Notes: generated by a model not told the origin, from the letters alone. A stretch of DNA of 64,000 nt from Prorocentrum cordatum (GCA_963575745.1 CAUYUJ010016370.1:43292-107291), one strand, 5' to 3'; counted from the stretch's first letter, positions 40,747-51,609 are shown. Program-made: numbers and translations.

Positions 40747-41373
40747 TGCAGTGACAGACTGCATGGACCTTCGAGCTGATCACAGGCGGCCATGGCATAC
40801 CGTCTGATAAGTCACAGAGAGTGGCCATCATGGCACTTCGAGAAGATCGTGTTCATCATCGTATCCGTTCACTGCTACTCGTTCCGACCAGGATCATGCT
40901 CGCGGACGGTCTCATTCGACCAGCTCCTGATATATTGCGCTACAGGCAAGTGGAACCTCACCCTCACCGAGGGCCAGGCAGTGCGAGACAAAAGAGCAGC
41001 TCAACACCCGGAATCGAGAATCTGCAGGAGTAGCTGTACTACGACGTCTACTACTACGACATACGTTGCAGTCGTGGGAGTTTACCCGCGAGAAACATGT
41101 ATTATATCATGTGATGAGGAGAAGTGAGCGTTTGCTTGTGCGTTTTGCTGCTCCTCACTCGTCATACCTCCAGCTTCCTCGATAAAGCTCGGAAAGTACC
41201 GGATTTCCCACTGCAGCCTAGCTAGCCAGCCTGACGTTAGAAAAGCATAGTTGCATGTCTTTCAGAAGCTAGGTAGTTCGAGCCCAGCAGTATGATTTAA
41301 AGCAGTAGTGGATCGCTCCACGCTCCGCTTATATGTTTGTTTTCCTACGGTTCTGTAAAGGACAGGCATCGGA

Positions 41374-41516
41374 GTTAGATTGTGTGTATGAGTTCGGGGT
41401 AAGAGGCTTCAGAACCATCAGAGATGTTTGAGATATGTTTGAATGTTTATTCGACGATCCGTACACGTTATGGCTCAAGCCATCAATGGTTCGACAGCTC
41501 ACGCTGGAAAACTAAC
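41374..41516 (+). repeat. 3' LTR
   Basis: 143 bp, identical to the 5' LTR except at two positions. The preceding sequence (TAAAGGACAGGCATCGGA) is only a weak polypurine tract. Confidence 0.95.
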
Positions 41517-41554
41517 TCCCCACCCCCACCCCCCTACCACCCTCCCCCCCCCTC

Positions 41555-42435
41555 CCCGTCGAAAGCCGGGGGGGGGGTCACTACCGGTTCGAATCCCCCC
41601 CCCTCGAAAACTGGAGGGCGGGTCACTACCGGTTCGCACCCTCCCCCCCCACCTCACCGCCAGCAAACGACTCCCGGTCCCTACCACCGTCCGCACCACA
41701 TCCCCCATTGTTATTCCCAGCGCCACTGTCCTCACCACCACTGTCCCCGCTGGTTCCACCACCGTCCCTACTGTCCCCACCAGTGCCCCCACCACTGGCG
41801 CACTGTCCCCACTGTCCCCACTACTGTTCCCACCACGGTTCCACTCTCCCCACTTTCTCCACAGCCTCAACCACTGCCCGACTATCCCCACTGTCCCCAC
41901 TGTCTCATTGACTCCTCCGCTGTCCCACTGAGCTGTCCCACTGTTCCCACCACTGTCCCCACTGCCCCACCACTGTCCCCACTGTACCTCTGCCCCATTG
42001 TCCCACCGCCGTCCTCGCCGCCCCCTTCACAACTGTCCCCACCACCACTGTACCCCCCACTGTCCCACTGTATCCACCACATTTCCACTGTCCCCACACC
42101 ACTGTCCCCACCACCATCGTCCCCACCACTGTCCCACTGTTCCCACCATTGTCCTCACCACTGTCCCCACCACTACCGTCCCCACCACTGGCCCACTGTC
42201 CCCACCACTGTCCCGCTTTCCCCTCACCATTGTCCCCACCACCACCGTCCCCACCACTGTCCGAACCTCCCCCCGGTTTTCGAGGGGGTGGGGGGGTTCG
42301 AACCGGTAGTGACCCCCCCTTTTCATGATGGACTGGGGGGGGGGAGGGATTCGAACCGGTTGTGACCCCCCCCCGGTTTTCCGGAGGGGGGGGGGGTCGA
42401 ACTGGTAGTGACCCCCCCCGGTTTTCCGCCAGCTG
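41555..42435. repeat. CCCCACCACTGT minisatellite between inverted arms
   Basis: The left arm (41560-41650) carries two units of GGTCACTACCGGTTCG with C- or G-runs. The right arm (42275-42435) carries four inverted units, of the form TTCGAACCGGTAGTGACC then C-run then GGTTTTC. The roughly 600-bp interior is a CCCCACCACTGTC minisatellite with unit of about 12 bp. The whole could fold back on itself. It begins just after the copia 3' LTR. Confidence 0.75.
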
Positions 42436-42479
42436 CGGTAGAACACGCTCTTTCTTATATCTTGGGCCAGGAACATTTT

Positions 42480-42885
42480 AGAGGAATTTGAGGGTCTCTT
42501 GGGATGCGTTTCTGTGGCCTCTTGTAGTGTCTTGGGGGCACGTGGGAGGTTTGGGGGGACCTCGTGGGGGTCTTTGGGGGGCTTCGTGGGGGAGTCTTGG
42601 AGGCCTCTAGGGGCCTCTTGGAGGGGCCTGCCCTCTGGGGGCCGTCTCGGGCCACCTTGGAGGCCTTTGGGGCGATCTTGGGGGTCTCTGGGGCCGTCGG
42701 AAGGCTGGAACGAATGAAGCGCCCGAATCCTTCAAGGCGGATCTAAAATCAATGATTTGGGCCTCTTGGGCCTTTTTTGGAGGGCATCCTGGGCCATCTT
42801 GGGTGCATCTTCTGCCGTCTGGGAAGTCTCAGGCGACCATCTTGGGCTCTCTGGCCCTGGGGTGGAAGTTTGGACTCTCACGTGT
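42480..42885. repeat. GGGGCCTCTTGG-type repeat block, copy 1
   Basis: Degenerate units of about 12 bp with GGCCTCTTGG or GGCATCTTGG cores. It shares AAAATCAATGATTT and the CCCACTAGCCCCGCCCAGAAA motif with the block at 57597-58224. Confidence 0.6.
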
Positions 42886-43009
42886 CCCACTAGCCCCGCC
42901 CAGAAAGCGGAGCACAGGCAGAGCAGCCCCTCCCCCCCCAGCAGAGCTGCAGCTCAGGCTGTAGGCTGTAGCTCAGGCCCTTTGAGACTCACACGCCAGG
43001 CAGGCGGAC

Positions 43010-43345
43010 TTGGCATTGGCTTGTATTGCTTAGACTTGTCTGGCGTTGCTTGTCGCTGTTTCGCATTGCTTGGTTTTGTTTGGTGTTGCGTGGCATTGCT
43101 TCGCATTGCTTCGTGTTGCTTTGCTGGGTTCGTCGTGTTTGGCATTTCATTGCATTGCTCGGCGTTTCTGGGAATGGTTTGGAATGCATTGGCTTTGCTT
43201 GGCATTGTTTTGCGTTGCTTGGTTTGCATTGCTTGGAATGGATTGGCATTGCTTTGTATTGTTCGGATTTGCTGGGAAGTGCAACGCATTGCTCTACATT
43301 GCTTGGCAGGCATTGCTTGGCATTGCTTTAGCACTTCCTGGCACT
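43010..43345. repeat. GCATTGCTTTG minisatellite
   Basis: Degenerate 11-13-bp units of TTGGCATTGCTT. The Cys/Leu-rich ORFs here are artefacts. Confidence 0.85.
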
Positions 43346-43754
43346 GCACGGGCAACCCCGGGAAACCACAGACATCGCCGGCTGGGAAGGGCCCCGCACA
43401 CACCAGTTCCTTTTACAAACAAACAGGTTCAGCAACTCCTGACTTAGGAAAACGAGGCGCCCTCCACGGCAACACCCGGCACACCGCGGGCGCCAGGACT
43501 AGCTTCCAGCCAGCGCCCGACGCGACCCCTTAGCTTTCACTCCGCGCTCGCGCGTTGCTCCCCTCTTCCTCCGTCTAATCCTCCTCCCCTGCCTCATCCG
43601 CGGTGATGGTCATTGAGGTTGTGTGATGTCTTCGGCACTTTAGTTGCATGTTTTCGACACTCCTGGCCCTCCAGAAGCCTTGGTTTGGAGAGCGTTTTCT
43701 GATTCCTGGGCGATAACGGGCGTTACCCGCGGGGGAGGGGGGGGCGGGGGGCTG

Positions 43755-43848
43755 ATAAGTCACGATTTGCGCCAGCGCCGTCTGGGAGTTGGCTGCCCCC
43801 AGCGATTCCAAACGGCGCCGGCGTGAACCGTGACGTTAATTCCAAGGG
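43755..43848. repeat. GTCACG hairpin element, copy 1 (decayed)
   Basis: AAGTCACGATTTGCGCC on the left versus GGCGTGAACCGTGACGTT on the right. The same loop-side text GCCGTCTGGGA and ACGG(C)GCCGGCG occurs in the better copy at 63623-63710. Confidence 0.6.
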
Positions 43849-44266
43849 GGGGCGGCAGGGGGAGAGCATCTCCAGTGACGGCCGCTGTCACGAGTCGCTG
43901 ATCCGTTTATGTGTATGCAGCTGTGTCTCGTTCTAGGAGCTCGGTGAGGTAATTTAGTGCAAAACATGCTCCAGCGTCCCACAGGTTGGGAAGCTTGGGC
44001 GCCTGCACACCGAGCTCCTTGCCCGTCCAAACAACTTGGTGCATATTCCGAGTCCCTCCCAAGCCTCCAGAGACCGCTTTCCAAGGACGCTTAGTTACAG
44101 CCATGTAGAACCAAATCGGGCTGCAGCATGAGAATCATGTTCCAGTGGCCCAGCCTGACATCTGGAAAGGTGCCGCTCGATGGCGCAGCCGCTCGCAGCC
44201 GCATACCATGTTTGTATATCTGTGCGTGCACACGGCCTTCACACATGTCGCATGAATACGAACGTT

Positions 44267-44402
44267 GGAAGGTCCGAGTGGATTTCTTGTGTCGACGCTG
44301 AACCCCTTTCTTTTGGCGCGTGAAGCGCGCCGAGGGCGGTGCCAGAGGCACCGCCAGGCGCGGTCCAGCGCCGACCTAATAAGTTTGCGCGGACCTCCGA
44401 AA
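44267..44402. repeat. Inverted-repeat element, copy 2, carrying a double hairpin
   Basis: GGTCCGAGTGGATTTCTTG matches the start of the repeat at 28887. The interior holds GGCGCG-(TGAAG)-CGCGCC and then a perfect 9-bp stem GGCGGTGCC-AGA-GGCACCGCC (about 44337-44357), absent from the 28.9-kb copy. Confidence 0.6.
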
Positions 44403-44756
44403 GTGTTGGTTTACGTAATGTTTCTTGCCTTTCTGTATCAGCCCAGGGTCCACCCAGGCCAGTTTGGGCTTAGCTCCGTCCAACCATGGCCACGAGAGAC
44501 GCTTAGCAGGCCCGAGGATCCCCGATCTTCGATCCTGGAAGCTCGAACCTCGATCCCAGACCTTCCAGGACCTCCAGGGGCCCGCTTTGTCCTCGAACCT
44601 CGATCTTCAAGCTTCGAACTCAGCCCTACGCGAACCTCCGGGGGCGCACGCATTTCTCGCGTCGCCAAGGGGCTTGGCGACGCCTGCCGCCACTCGGCTC
44701 GCGCTGGAACTTCCACGATCTACCCAGACCTATCTGGACATCGTTGGACTCCATCT

Positions 44757-44940
44757 ATTCTGGCCCGCTCGATCCGATCCGATGATTCCGATATTCCGAC
44801 GATCCGATGCGGCCCGATGTTTGTACGGCGTTATTGTACATCCTGGCGCAGCCGATACGATTCGATGTTGGTTCCGTGCCGATGCGGTCCGTTCCGAGCT
44901 GAAGCGATACTGTTCGATTCGATGATGCCTGATCCTGCCT
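44757..44940 (+). repeat. GATCCGATTCGAT-type dispersed repeat, copy 2
   Basis: Shares ordered blocks with 25918-26165, including CGACGATCCGATG, GGCGCAGCCGATACGATTCG and GTTCGATTCGATGATG. Confidence 0.6.
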
Positions 44941-45160
44941 GTATCGAGCTGCCTGGCTATATCCTCGCAGGGAGGAGGAAGAGGAGGATGAGTTGGAGGA
45001 GGAGGAAGATGATGAGGAGGAGGTAGACGACTCCCGAGGGAGGGGAGAGGAGAAGGAGGTCCCGTCCCACCCCCACAACGAACACCCGAGGGAGGTGCCC
45101 GCAGCGGTGGAGGTGGGCCCACACAGTGCCCGCGCCGCTGGCGCGCATCCGAGGCCGGCC

Positions 45161-48100
45161 TCACGCCCCAGAGGGTGCCTCAAATTCAAAACACTTGCCC
45201 CCGACAGCGTTGGCGCTGGCCCGGGCAGCATCGAGGGCGTACGCCTCGCATCCGAGCTCTTCCGCCCTAGCGCGCGAACGAAAACCGAAGGCCCACAAGG
45301 CATCGCTTATGGCCATTCGGGGGTATTCACTGCCCCACAGCATCGGTTGGTCTAGGGCCGCGCGGCGCGCGTCAGGCACCCTCGTTGCCTGCGCCGCGTC
45401 GGGCCCAGAGAAATGCTCCCTCCACTGCGCGCGCAGCCCCGCTGATGGCCCAGCCAATTCGCCTATGCGGGCGCGCCACGCGTGGTGGGGATGAACGCCT
45501 CTCTCGGCCCTGCTGCGTGTGCTCTGCGCCCGGGGGGTGCGACCTCCCGTGTGCGAGCATTCTGCCTCGAGACCACGGCCGACTCCTGGGCACGTGGCGT
45601 GCCCAAAGCAACGCGTACAAATCAGAACATGCGAGCTCGCTCCCTTTGGGCCCTGCGCCGGTTGCTCCCATTCGAGCACTGGTGCTGCTAAAAGGGAGTG
45701 GCCCTGCACCCGCCATGGTCCTCGAGACGGGCCGCCAGCCTCGTCGAGGTCCCCTGGGGGCACAGCAGGCCGGTCATGAGTGTCCCCGCCGTCCCCCTCA
45801 CCGTCACTCCCCGACACAGGCCAGATCGCTTCCACGACAACCGTGCGTGCGGCCTCGAGCCCCTGATGGTCTCGAACCCCCGAGGCAGAGAGCACGGCCT
45901 CCAGCCTACCTGTGAACCGCGTGAGGCACCGAGCAATTTCTAGGCACCCTCGCAGTAGGTTTCTGTCTTCCTCCCGAAGGCGGCCCAGCGACGCTCCTCT
46001 CTTAGCTACCTGATCGGCGGCATGGTTGCCGTCCCTCTGCCATGCCGTGATGCGGCCCTCGACGACGTCGTCCCACGTCGAGTGAGCCTTAACCTTACAA
46101 AAAGAAACATCATCGAGGGCGCCGCCACCAGCGGCCTGCTGCCACAGGTGCGCGCGAGCCTCGGAAGGGCCCTGCGCGCAAGCTAAATTCTGCCCACAAG
46201 ACACCGTGCCTTGACAGTCAACATGCATTGTGTACCTACCGGCCACGTGCCGAGACGCCATTAGAATGGCATAGTCTTCGCCATCCCGCGCGCTCTGTCC
46301 TTGGCAGAGCTCGCGCGGGACGGTCCCGTACAACTTGCCAAGGGGCCTAAATTGAGCATCGAATGCGGCGAGGCCCCACCCCGCCGAACGAAGCGTAGGC
46401 CACTCGGCGTCAAAACACGCTCCATCAGGGAACACGTGCCCTCCATCCAGCATGAGACCTGTCGCTGGCCAAGCTTCCGCTCGAAGCTCCGCTCCTGGAG
46501 GGAGGGGGGGGCGACGGAGGCAGAGGGATGGGTCGGGCAACAGAGCGCGAGCGAACCTCTCCCCCGGCTCCCGGCCTCCCTCCCGCGCGACATCGGCCGC
46601 CTCGGCCAGATCAGCATCGAGATTGTCGGCCCTCCAGGCCCGGTGGGCCGGACACCGAAAAAATCTGTGATGGAGCGTGCCGGCCTCTTCCCGGCAGCAC
46701 TGGCACAAATCCGAAAGCCCCAGCCCACCCTCCACCCTCGCGAGTCGATCCTGTCCACCCCTGGCTGGGGGGGGCAAAAAACAACTCGTTGAGCGGCCGC
46801 CAGAAGACCGGCCCAATCCATGCCCGTTCTCCTGGTTGCAGGATGCGCCGCATGGCGTTTACATCCGAAGCAGTTCTGCATGCGTGCTTCACCTTTTCAC
46901 TAAAAAATGCTGGTGAAAAAACTCGAGCGTCCCACTTCTGGCTAAGCTCGTCGACGATCACGAAGGGGGAGGCGAGGCTCCAGCCGACGCGCGAGAGGGT
47001 CAGCACCAGCGCCGCGACGGGGTCCTTGACCTTGGACCACGCCGCCCTTCCTGCCGCAATCACACGTGCGCCGTCCAGCAGGGTCTGCAGGAGCGCCTCC
47101 GTGAACACCCCCTGCCAAACCATCTCCACGTAGGTCTTGATCGCGAGCGACGTGGTGAGGACGAGCGGGTCGCGCCTCCAGCCTGCCTTCCAGCTGGAGA
47201 CCGCGAGGCCGAGGGAGGCCCCGCGGGCCAAGCGCCCCTCGGCCCTCAGCGCAGCCAGTCGCAACCCCTTCAGCTTGCCATTGGGGACGCCATGTATGGT
47301 CGAGCCCCACACACGCCCACGGCACTGGGCCCCGCGCGGTGGACAGCGCCTATGGCTGCCCCAGCCTGCCGCAGAACCTGCAGGCGGGCAGCGCGAGCCT
47401 GGCTCTCGACGAATCGCGCGTGCTGGGTGCCGACGCGTCGCAGCCTGCCCGCCGTGGCGTCGCCGCCCAAATCCCGGTGCACGTGGGACCGTTGGTCCAT
47501 GGTGAGCTCCCATACCTCGCACAGCCCCCGCGCCAGCTCCGTCGAGCTCGCGAGGAAGCCCGTCTTCTTCTCGGCGATCGGCAGGTCCAGGGCAGCGACC
47601 GCCTCGCGCAGATAGCCATAGCTGCGCGCGAGCTGCGTCGTGACGGTCCGGATGCCGCCAACCGCGTGCATCGAGATGTCGTCGATGACGTTCTTGATAC
47701 TCACGATGGGCCCAAGCAGCGACGCGCGCTTGAGCACTGCCAAGAAAATCAGCCTCGGCAGCGAAGTCGCGCATGAACATCCGGCAATGGCGCCGCCGTT
47801 GGCCTCCATCTCTGCAGAGATGGCCCCCTGCAGCATCGCGCGCCGCGGGGCGCGGTAGGTGCAGAGCAAGGCCCGCAGCAACCAGCAGCTGAACCCTGCG
47901 TGCGCCGCCGCGTGCCTCAAGGCCTCGTGCCCGAGGTGCTCGTAGAACCGCGACACGTCCGCGAAAACAGTGGCCGAGTGCATCCCCTTGGCCGCCGCGA
48001 ACGCCGAAAGGACGTTGTGGACGTGCGCCGACTTGTCGCACGACGTCTGCGAGCCCGCGCCCCAGAAGAACGAAACGTCCAACTCCTCCTCCCACTGCGC

Positions 48101-48903
48101 GCACCAGCGTCGCCGCATCTTGCTCCACACCCTTGCGAGGAGCGACATGAGGCCAATTGACCGTACGCCGCCGGCGGCCTTCGGCAGGAAGACCACCATG
48201 ACCAAGCAGAGGGCGCCCTTGGCTGCTCCTCGAAGGCGTTCGGGAGGTCCGTGAACCTGTCCAGCAGCGGGGGCGGCAACTGCACCAGCAGCCTGGGGTG
48301 GAACTGGTCCCACCCCAGGGCCGTTCCCAGGGGGGACGAATCAGCAGCGCGCCGCACGTCGTCGCTGGTTATCCTGTCGAGGGCTCGCTCGACGATCCAG
48401 TCAGCAGGATGTCCCTCCCCGCACCGAGATGCCTTCCTCCAGATGGGAAGCCACTGCTTCAGCTCCTCCTCTAGGGCAGCCTGTCCCACGAGAGGGACGC
48501 GCCTCCGATCCTGTTCGTCGGTCTCGTAGACAACAGGAGGTGGCGCCGTGGGCCCCTTGGAGATGCGGTGGGCCACCCTGCCTCCCTTGCCGACGGCGGC
48601 GTCGGCGAAGTCTGTCCACGCCCGGCGCGCCTGGGCGGCAGCCTGGCGCTGCTGGCGGGCGCATTCTTCCTGCACCGCGTCTTCCAACTCCTCCGCGCGC
48701 TCGAAGAGCCCCCCGACGGTGAGGCCCTCGGGGAGCGGCCTGGCGCCTCCGCGGGCCTCGGCCGGGCCGCCCTCGCGGCCGCCTGCGCCAGAGGGCTGGT
48801 TGACGATGCCGTCGAGGAGGCCCTGCAGCCGCGCCCCCTGCTGCACGTGGAGGAGCAGGAGGATAGGGAGGAGTGGGAAGAGGAGGGGGAGGAGGAGGAC
48901 TAG
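45161..48903 (-). pseudogene. LINE (non-LTR retrotransposon): RT, RNase H and Cys motif, frameshifted
   Basis: Read right to left. The pre-RT linker (about 48840-48320) contains WTDFADAAVGKGGRVAHRI and GTALGWDQFHPRLL. After a frameshift near 48230 comes the RT palm: VVFLPKAAGGVRSIGL, FADVSRFYEHLG (first Asp, about 47955), AIAGCSCATSLPRL and the catalytic box VIDDISMH (about 47680). The thumb (KTYVEMVWQGVFTEALLQTL, about 47125) lies in another frame (46611-48128). The third frame (45161-46816) gives CQCCREEAGTLHHRFFRC, then RNase H FPDGACFD, GEDYAILMAS, MHVDCQGT and KVKAHSTWDDV with GNHAADQVAKRGA. Near the C-terminus is ICTRCFGHATCPG. The catalytic residues are all present, but three frame changes make it non-functional as read. 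No endonuclease is found upstream, so the 5' end is truncated near 48.9 kb. Confidence 0.85.
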
Positions 48904-48959
48904 AGTAAACCCAAGACTCATCAACGATGTTGTAATAAGCCCTCCCCCCCACGTTTCCT

Positions 48960-50531
48960 CTTCATAGGCCCCCAGAGGGAAGTGCCCCGTTGGAAGAAAG
49001 CCGTTTGAAATCCTGAAGCGTGCCAAAACAGCGTTCTCGGGACTTCAACGCCACGAACCAACGCCAATGATCCAAAATCGTGCCATAACGCCATTCCTGG
49101 ATTTCGACGCCGCGAAACAGCGTAACTCTTGCGCCATTGCGCCCTGGCAATCGTGAGCCGTTCCAAAACACCGTCCCTGGTACGTTAACCATGGGAGCCA
49201 GTGAAACTCTTGCACATGTTGAAGGCGACTATGCGCGGCGCGAGCGCGACAGCCACATGATGAAAAGAGCTGCCCTCAATCCGTGAAGCCCTTGCGAATG
49301 TTTAAGACGAGTACGCGCGGCGCTAAGGCGAGGGCCACATTTGAAAACGACCCGCACTCAATCCGTCATATTCTTGCGAATGTTTATGACGAGCGCGCGC
49401 ACAACTAAGCCGAGAGCCACATTTTGAACACCACCCGCCCTCAACCAGTGAGACTCTTGCAATTGTTTAAGATTAATGTGCGCGGCGCTGAGGCGAGAGT
49501 CACATTAAAGAAACGACCCGCGCTCAACCCGCGAGGATCTTGACGAGTGTGCGCGGCGCGAAGGCGAGAGCCACATCTTGAAAACCACCCGCCCTCAATC
49601 CGTGAAGCTCTTGTACTTTTCAGACGAGTGCGCGCAGCGCGAAGGCGAGAGCCGCATTTTGGAAACGGCCCGCCCTCCATCTTTGAAGCTGTTGACAGCT
49701 TTATAGCTTGAGGGTCATTAGTGGTAAGGAAGTCTCAGGCGAAACGCCTGGCCCGCCCTGTCGACCGGCCCCGGGGTGCGACAGGAAAGAGTTGCGCATA
49801 AGGAACAGGAATGGATGAAGAGGACGGGAAGGAGGAGGAGGAGGAGGAGGAGGAAAAAGACGGGGAGGAGGAGGAGGGGGACCGGGAGAGGGGGAGGAGG
49901 AGGAGGAGGAGGAGGAGGAGGAGGAGGAGGAGGAGGAGGAGGAGGAGGAGGAGGAGGAGGAGGACGGGTAGGATCGATTGGAGAAGAGCGCCCCGGCCCC
50001 CGCCGCCCCCCCATCCGCGCAGGCGGCGGGCGCAGCGGAACCTATCCGGGCGGCCTCTGGCCCTGAGCCGCCGTGCGCCCCTCCCCTCCTCTTGCTCCTC
50101 GTCATCCCCTCCCTCCTCAGCCCTCCCCGTCGCTCCCTCCCTCGGCGACTACAATCGGTGCGGCTGCGCCGGGGTGCGGTTTGCGAGTTGCTCCGTGGCG
50201 GCGTTTCCGGGGCCTCCTGCGAGAGACAGTGTCCTCGTTGTCGTCGTTTCGAGCGACACTGTCATCCTCGATGTGGGCTCCACTGTATTAGAAGGAGCGA
50301 CAGTGTCATGTGTTTCGGCCGCGTTGAGTGACAGTGTCATCCGTTTTCCGGGGGCGGGAGGGGCAGATATGACACGACTCAAACCGCACCCTTCGCAAAC
50401 CGCACCCATTGTAGTCGCCGACCTCCCTTCTCCACCCTTCTCCCGTCCCCCTTCCCATCCCCCTCCTCCTCCTCCTCCTCCTCCTCCTCTCCTCCTCCTC
50501 CTCCTCCTCCTCCTCCTCCTCCTCCTCCTCC

Positions 50532-50586
<55 letters not shown>

Positions 50587-51250
50587 TCTTTCTCTCCTCC
50601 TCCCCCTCCCCCTTCCCCTCCTCATCCCTTTTCTTTCTGAATAACCCCTCCCTGTCGAACCCCCAGACGTGTCGGTGGGGGGAAGCAGGCGTTCGCTTAA
50701 AAAATTGCAACAACTTCAAGGATAGAGGGCGCCTCGATTTCAAAATGTGGATCCCGCCTCCGCACAGCGAACATTTGTATTCACGGTTTGCAGCAGTTTT
50801 AAGATTGGAGGGCGGCCCTCTTTTCTAAACATGTCTCACGCGTTAGCGCCGCGCACATTCGGTCTAAACGTTAGCAGCAGTTTGTTTCAAGGATTGGGTG
50901 TGTGTGGCCCGTTTTCAAGGTGTGACTCTCGCCATAGCGCCACGCGCAGTGGGTTTTCATGTTCGCGGCAGTGTCCAGGATAGAACGCGTTTTTTCTTCT
51001 CGAAACATGGCTCTCAGCAGTTTGTTAGGTTCGTATGGTTGAAGTCCCAGGAGCGGTGTTCTGGCACAAATTAGGATCTTCAGGGCTCACGTTGATCCGC
51101 GGTGTTGAAGTCCCAGGACTGGTGCCCTGGTGCGTTCGAGGACTGTCAGGACACACCAATCACGATGATTCGTGGCGTTGAAGTCCCAGGAACTGTGTTT
51201 TGTTATGGTTGGGGATTCTCAGACGGTTGCCTCCCAATGGGGTGATTCCA
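48960..51250. repeat. Giant mirror-image foldback, about 2.2 kb
   Basis: Four nested blocks occur in inverted order around a centre near 50.2 kb. (a) Units with CCAAAACACCGTCCCTGG at 49010-49195 correspond to their complements at 51030-51215. (b) A tandem repeat of about 95 bp at 49200-49690 (GCGCGGCGCGAAGGCGAGAG, CACATTTTGAAAACGACCCG) corresponds to an inverted array at 50690-51010. (c) A GGA tract at 49815-49965 corresponds to a TCC/CAT tract at 50455-50630. (d) GGCGACTACAAT at 50142-50153 corresponds to ATTGTAGTCGCC at 50408-50419. The ORFs inside are repeat translations. Confidence 0.75.
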
Positions 51251-51339
51251 GTATTGGACATAAGCGTAACAAGGAGTTGCGAAGAGGGAAATTAGAGGGA
51301 GTGTTCATTGCATTATCCTTGATGCATTTTGGGTGTGCA

Positions 51340-51553
51340 CTGGCCTCCCTTTTCCTCCTCCTCATCCCTCTCTCCCTCATCCCCCCACCGCCTCCTCCCC
51401 ATCCTCATCATCCGTCTCCCTTTCCACGTCCCGTTTCTCCCGCTCCTCCTTCTCCGCCTCACCGTCTTCCTTCCCTTTCATCTCTCTTCTCGCTCAGCCT
51501 CCTCCCTCCTCCTCCTTCTCTTCTCTTCCTCCTCCTCCTCCTCCTCATTCTCT
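51340..51553. repeat. TCC/CTC pyrimidine tract
   Basis: Degenerate TCC-rich tract leading into a relict SL. Its Pro/Ser/Leu ORFs are artefacts. Confidence 0.8.
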
Positions 51554-51600
51554 ACCATTTGGCTGTAGCCATGCTGGCTCAAGCTCATTTTGGCTCAAAG
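51554..51600 (+). other. Multi-unit relict spliced leader
   Basis: At 51562-51583 GCTGTAGCCATGCTGGCTCA plus AG matches the SL with few changes. It is followed directly by a truncated second unit CTCATTTTGGCTCAAAG (51584-51600). Just upstream, ACCATTTGGCT (51554-51564) may be part of a third. A full unit followed by a 5'-truncated unit is the known pattern when a transcript has been trans-spliced and retroposed more than once. Confidence 0.75.
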
Positions 51601-51609
51601 TGTGTTTTT

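Larger units (their letters stand above)
32245..41516 (+). mobile_element. Ty1/copia-type LTR retrotransposon, 9272 bp
   Basis: Two 143-bp LTRs (32245-32387 and 41374-41516) bracket fragments of gag, protease, integrase, reverse transcriptase and RNase H in the copia order, with integrase before RT. The LTRs differ at two positions (98.6% identity), which implies recent insertion. Yet the coding region changes frame about eight times, has an in-frame TGA in integrase (37000-37002) and an altered protease active site. The termini are GTTAG and CTAAC, not TG and CA. No clean target duplication is seen. Both flanks are C-rich and resemble each other (32207-32244 and 41517-41560). Confidence 0.93.

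Noticed and set aside
41590-41610. tRNA gene at the GGTTCGAATCC motif.
   Set aside because: No acceptor, D or anticodon stems can be built around it. It is part of a C/G-run repeat.
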